A stretch of 11,941 nt of DNA from assembly GCA_944384285.1 (NCBI GenBank), contig CALWSX010000082.1, forward strand, positions 1 through 11,941, read 5' to 3'. Of this stretch, positions 6,183-11,941 are shown piece after piece. This DNA comes from an uncultured Lachnospiraceae bacterium. GTDB taxonomy: Bacteria > Bacillota > Clostridia > Lachnospirales > Anaerotignaceae. Both the position numbers and the translations under genes were made by a program. How positions within the stretch are numbered: position 1 is the stretch's first letter; each line of letters starts with the position of its first letter. The notes below the pieces were generated by a model. That model was given only the letters and a program-made list of their open reading frames with translations. It was not told where the DNA came from and made no database searches.

Positions 6183-8069
6183 ATGGAAAAATATTTTGCC
6201 AGAGAAGTCGATGTTATAGTTATAGGCGGTGGTCATGCCGGTTGTGAAGCCGCTTTGGCATCTGCCCGTCTTGGTTTAAAAACTATAATGTTTGCCATAA
6301 ATCTTGACAGTATCGCTATGCTTGCCTGCAATCCGTCTATAGGCGGAAGCTCAAAAGGTCATCTTGTAAGAGAGGTTGACGCACTTGGCGGAGAAATGGG
6401 CAAAAACATAGACAAAACTTTTATACAGACAAAAATGTTAAATACGGGCAAAGGCCCTGCCGTTTATTCATTAAGAGCACAGGCGGATAAACACAGATAT
6501 GCGGCTGAAATGAAAAAAACTTGTGAAAATACAGAAAATCTTACTATACGTCAAAGTGAAGTTACTGAAATTATAGTAGAAGACAAAACTGTAAAAGGTG
6601 TTGTTACAAGTTCCGGAGCCATATATAATGCAAAAGCTGTTGTACTTGCAACAGGTACTTTCTTAAGATCAAGATGCCTTTTTGGCGAAACAATTATAGA
6701 AAGCGGCCCAAACGGTTTTATGGCTGCGTCAAAATTAAGCGAAAGCCTTAAAGAAAACGGCATTAAATTATTCCGTTTTAAAACAGGTACACCTGCAAGG
6801 GTTGACAGAAGAACTGTAGATTTTTCAAAAATGCAGATTCAGCATGGTGATGAAAATATAGTACCTTTTTCTTTCACAAATATAGGAAAAGATTTGGAAA
6901 GAGAACAGGTTCCATGTTATTTAAGCTATACAACACCTAAAACTCACGAAATTATAAGAGAAAATCTTCATCGTTCTCCTCTTTATGCCGGAGTAATTGA
7001 GGGAGTTGGACCAAGATACTGCCCATCTATTGAGGATAAGGTTGTACGTTTTGCCGATAAGGAAAGACACCAGCTTTTTATGGAGCCTGAGGCAGAAAAT
7101 ACAAACGAAATGTACGTACAGGGTATTTCTACATCTTTGCCGGAAGAAGTTCAGATACAAATTTATCGTTCAATTATAGGTCTTGAAAATGTAGAGATTA
7201 TGCGTTCAGCCTATGCTATAGAATATGATTGTATAGATGCAACACAGCTTAAACTTTCTCTTGAATTTAAAGAAATAAAAGGTCTTTTTGGCGCCGGACA
7301 GTTTAACGGAAGCAGCGGATATGAAGAAGCAGCCGCACAGGGTATTATTGCCGGTATTAATGCAGCAGCATATATTAAAAACACAGAGCCTCTTATTTTA
7401 AAACGTTCTGACGCTTACATAGGCGTACTTATAGATGACCTTGTTACAAAGGGAAGTAACGAACCATACAGAATGATGACAAGCAGGGCAGAATACAGAC
7501 TTCTTTTAAGACAGGACAACGCAGACGAAAGACTTACTGAAAAAGGTTATAAAATAGGTCTTATAAGCGAAGAAAGATATAAAGATTATCTTTTAAAACA
7601 GGAGCTTATAAAAGAAGAAATGGAAAGAGTAAGTAAAATTATAGTTACTCCGACAGAACATACAAACGAAGTTTTAAGACAGTACGGAAGTACAGAAATT
7701 AAAACAGGTATGAAGCTTTATGACCTTATAAAACGTCCGGAGCTTGATTATTTTAAACTTGCCCCTCTTGATTTGGAAAGACCTGAATTAAGAAGCGATA
7801 TTACTGAACAGGTAAATATAAAAATAAAATATGAAGGATATATTGTTCAACAGCAAAACCAGGTGGAACAGTTTAAAAAGCTTGAAAACAAACTTCTTCC
7901 AACAGATTTTGACTATTCAGAAATAAAAGGCTTAAGACTTGAGGCAATACAAAAACTTAATAAAATAAAACCTCTTTCAATAGGTCATGCTTCAAGAATT
8001 ACAGGTATCTCACCGGCCGATATTACTGTTTTGCTTATCTTTTTGGAACAGAACAAAGGAAAATTTTAA
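6183..8069 (+). CDS. mnmG: tRNA uridine-5-carboxymethylaminomethyl(34) synthesis enzyme MnmG (GidA)
   Basis: MnmG is the FAD- and NADH-dependent partner of MnmE in wobble-uridine modification. The 628-residue product has the N-terminal dinucleotide fold VDVIVIGGGHAGCEAALA (GGGHAG at 15-20), the conserved LACNPSIGG with Cys49, and GPRYCPSIEDK with Cys280, matching the two family cysteines. The C-terminal helical domain (about 540-628) ends with LSIGHASRITGISPADI. Length is typical. I chose ATG 6183 because AGGAAAGGG lies upstream and the start matches the family; an in-frame upstream ATG at 6135 falls inside mnmE. The rsmG Shine-Dalgarno overlaps its stop codon. Confidence 0.97.
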   Translation: MEKYFAREVDVIVIGGGHAGCEAALASARLGLKTIMFAINLDSIAMLACNPSIGGSSKGHLVREVDALGGEMGKNIDKTFIQTKMLNTGKGPAVYSLRAQADKHRYAAEMKKTCENTENLTIRQSEVTEIIVEDKTVKGVVTSSGAIYNAKAVVLATGTFLRSRCLFGETIIESGPNGFMAASKLSESLKENGIKLFRFKTGTPARVDRRTVDFSKMQIQHGDENIVPFSFTNIGKDLEREQVPCYLSYTTPKTHEIIRENLHRSPLYAGVIEGVGPRYCPSIEDKVVRFADKERHQLFMEPEAENTNEMYVQGISTSLPEEVQIQIYRSIIGLENVEIMRSAYAIEYDCIDATQLKLSLEFKEIKGLFGAGQFNGSSGYEEAAAQGIIAGINAAAYIKNTEPLILKRSDAYIGVLIDDLVTKGSNEPYRMMTSRAEYRLLLRQDNADERLTEKGYKIGLISEERYKDYLLKQELIKEEMERVSKIIVTPTEHTNEVLRQYGSTEIKTGMKLYDLIKRPELDYFKLAPLDLERPELRSDITEQVNIKIKYEGYIVQQQNQVEQFKKLENKLLPTDFDYSEIKGLRLEAIQKLNKIKPLSIGHASRITGISPADITVLLIFLEQNKGKF

Positions 8070-8079
8070 GGAGTAAAAT

Positions 8080-8790
8080 ATGGAAAAACTGCTTAAGGAT
8101 TGTTTTTTGAAACTTAATATCGAATTTAACGATACTATTATTAAAAAGTTCTTTGATTATAAGGAATATATAGAAATTCAGAACAAAACAATGAATTTGA
8201 CAGCCATAAAAGATGACAGAGATTTTATTATAAAGCATTTTGCGGACTCAGTATCACCTCTTTCTGTTTTTGATATCGAAAAAGGTGCAAGTGTAATTGA
8301 TGTTGGAACAGGAGCAGGCTTTCCGGGTATTCCTTTAAAAATTGTAAGAGATGATATTTCTCTTACACTTCTTGACTCGCTTAACAAAAGAGTATCGTTT
8401 TTATCAGATACAGTAAAAAAATTAGGATTAAATGATGTTTCATGTGTTCATGGCAGAGCCGAGGATATGGGAAAAGATGAATTTATGCGAGAAAGCTTTG
8501 ATATAGCAACTTCAAGAGCGGTTGCGGATCTTTCCGTACTTTTGGAATATACTCTTCCTTTTGTAAAAGTGGGCGGGTATGCCGTACTTTTAAAGGGCAG
8601 CAACTATAAAGAAGAAACTGATGGCGCAGAAAATGCTCTTTCTGTATTGGGCGGAGAAATAGAAAATGTTTTTGAAATAGTTCTTCCTTTTACAGATATA
8701 ACTCATTCTGTTCTTGTTATTAAAAAAACTAAGGAAACACCTTTAAAATATCCTAGAAAAGCCGGTACAGCGCTTAAAAAACCATTATAA
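8080..8790 (+). CDS. rsmG: 16S rRNA (guanine(527)-N(7))-methyltransferase RsmG (GidB)
   Basis: RsmG methylates N7 of the 16S rRNA guanine equivalent to E. coli G527, using S-adenosylmethionine; loss in other bacteria gives low-level streptomycin resistance. The 236-residue product has the SAM-binding loop VIDVGTGAGFPGIPLKI (72-88), the preceding NLTAI and HFADS segments, the SRAVADLSVLLEY helix, LLKGSNY, and the terminal PRKAGT (225-230). AAGGAG overlaps the mnmG stop, giving tight coupling, and ATG follows seven bases later. It is the last gene of the operon, closed by a strong terminator twelve bases after its stop. Confidence 0.97.
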   Translation: MEKLLKDCFLKLNIEFNDTIIKKFFDYKEYIEIQNKTMNLTAIKDDRDFIIKHFADSVSPLSVFDIEKGASVIDVGTGAGFPGIPLKIVRDDISLTLLDSLNKRVSFLSDTVKKLGLNDVSCVHGRAEDMGKDEFMRESFDIATSRAVADLSVLLEYTLPFVKVGGYAVLLKGSNYKEETDGAENALSVLGGEIENVFEIVLPFTDITHSVLVIKKTKETPLKYPRKAGTALKKPL

Positions 8791-8801
8791 ATTTTTAATT
8801 T

Positions 8802-8838
8802 AAAGGACCGTCTTTTAAAAGACGGTCCTTTTTATTTA
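8802..8838 (+). terminator. strong intrinsic terminator after rsmG
   Basis: A perfect inverted repeat with 15-base arms (8802-8816 and 8817-8831, core GGACCGTC/GACGGTCC; the central TTTTAAAA forms the loop in RNA) is followed by a T-rich tail. It marks the end of the rpmH-rsmG block. Confidence 0.95.
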
Positions 8839-8892
8839 CAATAGGGATAGCTTGTGTTTTGTGTATTGATTTTTAATTATAGTAATCCAAAT

Positions 8893-8921
8893 TTGATTTT
8901 TATATTTAAATAATATATATT
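8893..8921 (+). promoter_or_regulatory. candidate promoter of the small membrane protein gene
   Basis: TTGATT (8893-8898) and TATATT (8916-8921) are spaced by 17 bases and lie about 50 bases before the gene's TTG start. The surrounding DNA is nearly all A/T, so chance matches are easy; the preceding strong terminator makes some promoter here necessary. Confidence 0.4.
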
Positions 8922-8968
8922 AAAAATATAATTTTAAAGTTTATATTTTTAAAAAGGGGAGAAGTTCT

Positions 8969-9169
8969 TTGGAAAATATATATGTTGTTATATTAATTTT
9001 ACTTGGTTTGGCTATGGTATGTGTCCCAAAAACTCTTTGGAAAATAGAGCACTTATTAAGTGTAAAAAATGGTGAACCTACAGAACTTTATATAGGGCTT
9101 ATGCGAGTTACAGGAGCTCTTTTTATGGTTGTTGGTATAATTTGTTTTGTTGTTGGCTTAAAAAATTGA
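8969..9169 (+). CDS. small two-helix membrane protein of unknown function (possibly DUF6199-like)
   Basis: The 66-residue product has two hydrophobic segments (about 3-19 and 43-63) joined by a short polar loop, KTLWKIEHLLSVKNGEPTELY. The P-x3-W-x2-E spacing before GEPTE resembles small Firmicute membrane proteins I remember as DUF6199, but this comes from memory and the function is unknown. It starts at TTG 8969, supported by AAGGGGAG (8954-8961) seven bases upstream; the next in-frame ATG would remove the first helix. It stands alone between the rsmG terminator and the Y-polymerase gene, 110 bases before the latter, and may be independently transcribed. No terminator is visible after it. 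Confidence 0.7.
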   Translation: MENIYVVILILLGLAMVCVPKTLWKIEHLLSVKNGEPTELYIGLMRVTGALFMVVGIICFVVGLKN

Positions 9170-9223
9170 TTTTATAAAATTTGAGTAATAATTTATAAAT
9201 TTTGGTACAAGCTAATAATATAA

Positions 9224-9232
9224 TGGGATAAT
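9224..9232 (+). promoter_or_regulatory. possible extended -10 element upstream of the Y-polymerase gene
   Basis: TGGGATAAT fits TGn plus a -10 hexamer; a TATAAT also occurs at 9219-9224. The best -35-like sequence, TTGGTA (9202-9207), is 19 bases from GATAAT, which is long. I found no GAAC-N4-GTTC LexA-type box between 9170 and 9279. An inverted repeat, AAACATT (9238-9244) and AATGTTT (9254-9260), lies just downstream and could be an operator. Confidence 0.3.
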
Positions 9233-9279
9233 ACGGTAAACATTTTAAAAATCAATGTTTGTTGGGAAAGGAGGCAATC

Positions 9280-10803
9280 ATGAAAAACAGAATATATGTT
9301 GCTATTGATTTAAAATCTTTTTATGCTTCTGTTGAATGTATGGAAAGAGGCCTTGACCCAATGACAACAAACCTTGTGGTTGCGGATAAATCAAGAACGG
9401 AAAAAACAATCTGTCTTGCGGTATCTCCGTCTTTAAAAGCTTATGGTATTTCGGGAAGACCAAGACTTTTTGAAGTTGTGCAAAAGGTTAAAGAAATTAA
9501 TCAAAAAAGGAAAAGACTTGCTAAAAATGGTACGTTTACAGGCTCATCTTATGATGATACAGAAATTAAGAAAAATCCAAATCTTTCACTTGATTATATC
9601 GTAGCTCCGCCCCAAATGGCACATTATATAGAATTCAGTACAAGGATTTATAATGTGTATCTTAAATATATCGCTCCGGAAGACATACATGTTTATTCTA
9701 TAGATGAAGTTTTTATGGACGTTACGGCATATCTTAAAACTTATAAGCTAACTCCACATGAACTTACTATGAAAATAATACTTGATGTGCTTGAAACAAC
9801 GGGAATTACAGCAACTGCAGGTATTGGAACAAATTTATATCTTGCTAAGGTTGCAATGGATATAGTGGCAAAGCATATTCCGGCTGATGAAAACGGTGTG
9901 CGTATTGCTGAGCTTGACGAAATGAGTTATCGCCGTCTTCTCTGGGGACATAAGCCTATTACGGATTTTGGGCGTGTCGGAAAAGGATATCAAAGAAGGC
10001 TTGCTGAACATGGTATGTATACAATGGGGGATATTGCTAGGTGTTCTGTAGGAAAGCCTACAGATTATTATAATGAAGATTTACTTTATAATATTTTTGG
10101 TATAAATGCAGAGCTTTTGATTGACCACGCATGGGGGTATGAGCCTTGCACAATGCAGGATATTAAATCATATAAGCCTCAAAATAACAGTATATGTCAA
10201 GGACAGGTTCTGCCTTATGGCTACACATACGAAAAAGCAAAACTTGTTGTAAGAGAAATGGCTGATATGATGGTTTTGGATCTTGTTGACAAAGGACTTG
10301 TAACAGACCAACTTGTGCTTACAATTGGTTATGATATAGATAATTTAAAAGACCCGAATTTAAGAAAAAAATATAAGGGAGAAATAACTATAGACAGCTA
10401 CGGACGTTTTGTTCCAAAACATGGTCACGGAAGTATAAATCTTTCAGAATATACATCATCAACTATGCTTATTTTAAACGCAATTACTGAACTTTATGAA
10501 CGTATAGCAGACAAAGAACTTCTTATAAGACGTTTCAATATAACTGCAAACCATGTTATTTTGGAAGAAAGTGTACCAAAAAAATCGGCTCCAAAACAGC
10601 TTGATCTTTTTACCGACTATGAGGAAGAAGAAAAAAAGGAAGACGCCCTTCAAAATGAACTTTTAAAAGAAAAGAAAATGCAGCACACAATGATAGATAT
10701 AAAAAAGAAGTTTGGAAAAAATGCAATAATGAAAGGTATGAACCTTGAAGAAGGGGCAAGGGCAAAAGAAAGAAATAATCAGATTGGCGGACACAGGGCA
10801 TAA
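9280..10803 (+). CDS. Y-family DNA polymerase (UmuC/UvrX-like translesion polymerase)
   Basis: This is a translesion DNA polymerase for copying damaged templates. The 507-residue product has the palm motif AIDLKSFYASVE with Asp10, the second catalytic motif YSIDEVFMD with Asp142 and Glu143, and the TAGIGTNLYLAKVAMD segment (179-194). Tyr15 falls at the expected steric-gate position. An insertion of about 35 residues (roughly 74-108, Lys/Asn-rich) separates parts of the fingers/palm region, as I recall for clostridial UvrX-like proteins. Near the C-terminus QLDLF (440-444; bases 10597-10611) is a canonical sliding-clamp-binding motif, followed by a charged, probably disordered tail. The start is ATG 9280 with AAAGGAGG (9267-9274) five bases upstream; an in-frame TTG at 9259 is less likely. 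The YolD-like gene follows, as in B. subtilis uvrX/yqjW loci. SOS control is likely by family but no LexA box is seen. Confidence 0.93.
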   Translation: MKNRIYVAIDLKSFYASVECMERGLDPMTTNLVVADKSRTEKTICLAVSPSLKAYGISGRPRLFEVVQKVKEINQKRKRLAKNGTFTGSSYDDTEIKKNPNLSLDYIVAPPQMAHYIEFSTRIYNVYLKYIAPEDIHVYSIDEVFMDVTAYLKTYKLTPHELTMKIILDVLETTGITATAGIGTNLYLAKVAMDIVAKHIPADENGVRIAELDEMSYRRLLWGHKPITDFGRVGKGYQRRLAEHGMYTMGDIARCSVGKPTDYYNEDLLYNIFGINAELLIDHAWGYEPCTMQDIKSYKPQNNSICQGQVLPYGYTYEKAKLVVREMADMMVLDLVDKGLVTDQLVLTIGYDIDNLKDPNLRKKYKGEITIDSYGRFVPKHGHGSINLSEYTSSTMLILNAITELYERIADKELLIRRFNITANHVILEESVPKKSAPKQLDLFTDYEEEEKKEDALQNELLKEKKMQHTMIDIKKKFGKNAIMKGMNLEEGARAKERNNQIGGHRA

Positions 10804-10808
10804 CCTTA

Positions 10809-10848
10809 ATAATCTAATAAAAGAAATATAACATTTTTTTTAGATTAT
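10809..10848 (+). other. hairpin between the polymerase and YolD-like genes
   Basis: ATAATCTAA (10809-10817) and TTAGATTAT (10840-10848) form a 9-bp perfect inverted repeat around a 22-base loop with a run of eight T at its 3' side. It overlaps the palindrome GATTATAATC (10843-10852), which contains a TATAAT. It could be a weak attenuator, a promoter or an operator. The AT richness makes chance occurrence quite possible. Confidence 0.25.
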
Positions 10849-10903
10849 AATCAATTATAAATATCAAAATTTTAATTATTAAAGGATAAAACAGGAGGTA
10901 AAA

Positions 10904-11335
10904 ATGGGAAATGATGAAGATAATTACCAGGATATAATAAATCTTCCTCGCCATGTTTCAAAAACACGACCCAAAATGGAAATTTCGGACAGAGCTGCCC
11001 AGTTTGCACCTTTCTCTGCTTTGACGGGTTATGAATCTGCCATAAATGAAACAGCAAGATATACGGACACAAAAATAATTATTGATGAAGAAACTCAAAA
11101 TATATTAAATAAAAAGCAAAGAATATTAAAAGAAAGAATTTCAGAAGGTTTTGAGGTATCTATAACTTACTTTAAAAAAGATGAAAAAAAAGATGGCGGT
11201 ATGTATGTTAAGATTTCTGGTACAGTAAAAAAAATAGATGAATATAAGAAAATTATTTTACTTACTGACGGAAGAAAAATTCCAATAGAGGATATTTTTG
11301 AAATTGAAAGCGATTTGTTTAATAAATATTTTTAA
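10904..11335 (+). CDS. YolD-like family protein
   Basis: YolD-like proteins are small partners of Y-family polymerases in Firmicutes and phages; a UmuD-like accessory role has been proposed on genomic context but not firmly shown. The 143-residue product has the clostridial signature near its N-terminus: DIINLPRHVSKTRPKM (10-25), then DRAAQFAPFSALTGYESAI (29-47) and a following ARYTD. The C-terminal half (about 84-136) looks like a small beta-rich domain ending in LTDGRKIPIEDIFEIE. The start is supported by AGGAGG (10892-10897), six bases before ATG. It lies 100 bases after the polymerase gene on the same strand and is the last protein gene before the presumed rRNA operon. No good terminator follows it. 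Confidence 0.85.
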   Translation: MGNDEDNYQDIINLPRHVSKTRPKMEISDRAAQFAPFSALTGYESAINETARYTDTKIIIDEETQNILNKKQRILKERISEGFEVSITYFKKDEKKDGGMYVKISGTVKKIDEYKKIILLTDGRKIPIEDIFEIESDLFNKYF

Positions 11336-11534
11336 ACCTATGGTATATTTTTTTATTAAGTCACATATATAATATCTGTTGTTTGAATTTGTTTGGAAAG
11401 ATTTTGTGCTTTGGGATTTTACTATATATAGGTTAAAGTTATATATTTTTACTATATATATAGGTATATATTAATGTAGTTTTTTTTATAAAATAATATT
11501 AAAATATTTAATAAAAAAATTTTAAAATTACCCC
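11336..11534. other. AT-rich non-coding region upstream of the tandem promoters
   Basis: About 200 bases with no credible reading frame on either strand. It contains a near-repeat described separately and, from 11491 to 11530, an almost pure A/T stretch directly before the first -35 box that would suit UP-element contacts by the RNA polymerase alpha subunit. I see no convincing terminator for the YolD-like gene. Confidence 0.6.
11417..11464 (+). repeat. near-identical direct repeat in the promoter-upstream region
   Basis: TTTTACTATATATAGG (11417-11432) recurs as TTTTACTATATATATAGG (11447-11464), 30 bases apart and differing by one TA unit. The two copies lie 70-120 bases before the first rRNA-type promoter. 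The repeat could be a protein-binding pair or simple slippage of AT-rich DNA. Confidence 0.5.
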
Positions 11535-11563
11535 TTGACATTACAACAAAGAGATTATATAAT
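11535..11563 (+). promoter_or_regulatory. rRNA-type promoter P1
   Basis: TTGACA (11535-11540), a 17-base spacer and TATAAT (11558-11563) form a perfect consensus promoter. The predicted start, seven bases after the -10, is G at 11570, followed by CTGTCAC. It is preceded by A/T-rich DNA of UP-element type. Confidence 0.9.
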
Positions 11564-11567
11564 AAGC

Positions 11568-11676
11568 AAGCTGTCACAAAAAATGGAACTTGAAAATAAC
11601 AGAAAAATTATTTAAAAAAAATAAAAAAAGTTCTTGACAGTATAAATAAGATGTTGTATACTAAATAAGCTGTCAC
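11568..11676 (+). repeat. AAGCTGTCAC repeated at the start sites of P1 and P2
   Basis: The 10-mer AAGCTGTCAC occurs at 11568-11577 and 11667-11676, in both cases starting exactly ten bases after the first base of the -10 box. The initially transcribed sequences of P1 and P2 are therefore the same. P2 and P3 in turn share AAAAAAGTT[CG]TTGACA (11624-11639 and 11733-11748). Together these indicate tandem duplication of a promoter unit of about 100 bases. Confidence 0.8.
11634..11662 (+). promoter_or_regulatory. rRNA-type promoter P2
   Basis: TTGACA (11634-11639), a 17-base spacer and TATACT (11657-11662). The predicted start is G at 11669 in the same AAGCTGTCAC context as P1. An A-rich tract (11603-11630) precedes it. 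The -35 boxes of P1 and P2 are 99 bases apart. Confidence 0.9.
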
Positions 11677-11742
11677 TTCAGGAAGTCAAAAACTTAACAA
11701 ATACTTGTTTAAAATTTAAGTTAATAATAAGTAAAAAAGTTG

Positions 11743-11771
11743 TTGACAAATTCTTGAAAATGTGATAAACT
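11743..11771 (+). promoter_or_regulatory. rRNA-type promoter P3
   Basis: TTGACA (11743-11748), a 17-base spacer and TAAACT (11766-11771), the last preceded by TGA so that it reads as an extended -10. The predicted start is G at 11778. It is the promoter nearest to the leader, 109 bases after P2. Confidence 0.8.
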
Positions 11772-11777
11772 AAAGAA

Positions 11778-11941
11778 GTCGCTAAACTTGATTAAACTTT
11801 CAAAAAGCGACAAATTCGATCCTTGAAAACTAAACAGTTAATACTATAAACCTTAGTCAATAAACTTTGATTTATTAACAAAAAACAAAAAAGCCAGTTA
11901 ACTTTAATTTAGGGTAAACTGAGCAGATTAAAACTTTAATT
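11778..11941 (+). other. rRNA operon leader (pre-16S), cut by the window edge
   Basis: From the predicted P3 start, GTCGCT (11778-11783) can pair with AGCGAC (11806-11811), so the transcript would begin with a hairpin. Then comes GATCCTTGAAAACTAAACAG (11818-11837), the boxA-like antitermination sequence typical of Firmicute rRNA leaders. Near the end, AACTTTAATT occurs twice (11900-11909, 11932-11941), and AGTTAAC (11897-11903) can partly pair with GTAAACT (11914-11920). The 16S gene itself is not in the window; its start is inferred to lie shortly beyond 11941. A different stable RNA cannot be fully excluded. Confidence 0.75.

Noticed and set aside
6997..7179. 60-codon + strand frame inside mnmG
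   Set aside because: It is an out-of-frame overlap with well-conserved MnmG sequence and has no ribosome binding site or recognisable family.
11323..11357. Possible terminator after the YolD-like gene (ACC-TAT-GGT before a T run)
   Set aside because: The stem is only about three base pairs plus mismatched A-T pairs, too weak to call a terminator.
11583..11615. Ten-codon mini-ORF (ATG GAA CTT ... TAA) downstream of P1, possible leader peptide
   Set aside because: It has no Shine-Dalgarno, is very short in A-rich DNA, and lies in a probable rRNA leader that is not expected to be translated.
1..11941. parS (TGTTTCACGTGAAACA-like) or Noc-binding (TTTCCCGGGAAA-like) sites
   Set aside because: I looked for the CACGTG and CCCGGG cores with their arms and saw none. 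I also saw no CRISPR array, tRNA gene or insertion sequence.

Overview
This is an AT-rich window in which every gene lies on the + strand. It carries the conserved origin-proximal cluster of Gram-positive bacteria, ending at what looks like the start of a ribosomal RNA operon. The low GC content, AGA-rich codon use, AAGGAGG-type ribosome binding sites, textbook sigma-A promoters, the noc gene and the clostridial-type Y-polymerase/YolD pair point to an anaerobic Firmicute, most likely a member of Clostridia. I cannot name genus or species.

Layout. (1) 1-1890: a noc-type ParB-family gene followed by a YitT-family membrane protein gene, closed by a terminator. (2) 1942-8838: rpmH, rnpA, yidD, yidC, jag, mnmE, mnmG, rsmG. 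The block opens with a consensus promoter, has an internal terminator-like hairpin after rpmH and another hairpin between jag and mnmE, and closes with a strong 15-bp-stem terminator. (3) 8893-9169: a small two-helix membrane protein of unknown function. (4) 9280-11335: a Y-family translesion DNA polymerase with a C-terminal clamp-binding motif, then a YolD-like protein gene. (5) 11336-11941: about 600 bp without a gene. It holds AT-rich repeats, three tandem consensus promoters and a boxA-like leader, and the 16S rRNA gene probably starts just past the window edge.

How the genes work together. The core block joins ribosome and tRNA-processing functions (L34, RNase P protein, the MnmE/MnmG wobble-uridine modification pair, the 16S methyltransferase RsmG) with membrane protein insertion (YidD, YidC) and the RNA-binding protein KhpB/Jag. 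Noc couples chromosome position to division-site choice. The polymerase/YolD pair is a DNA-damage-tolerance module.

Most of the window is ordinary core genome. The points worth a second look are the displacement of noc to the rpmH side with no dnaA or DnaA boxes there, the rpmH leader and the terminator that splits rpmH from rnpA, an RSR in place of the RNR motif in RnpA, and the triplicated rRNA promoter array with G at each predicted start. I did not find a clearly new multi-gene system.
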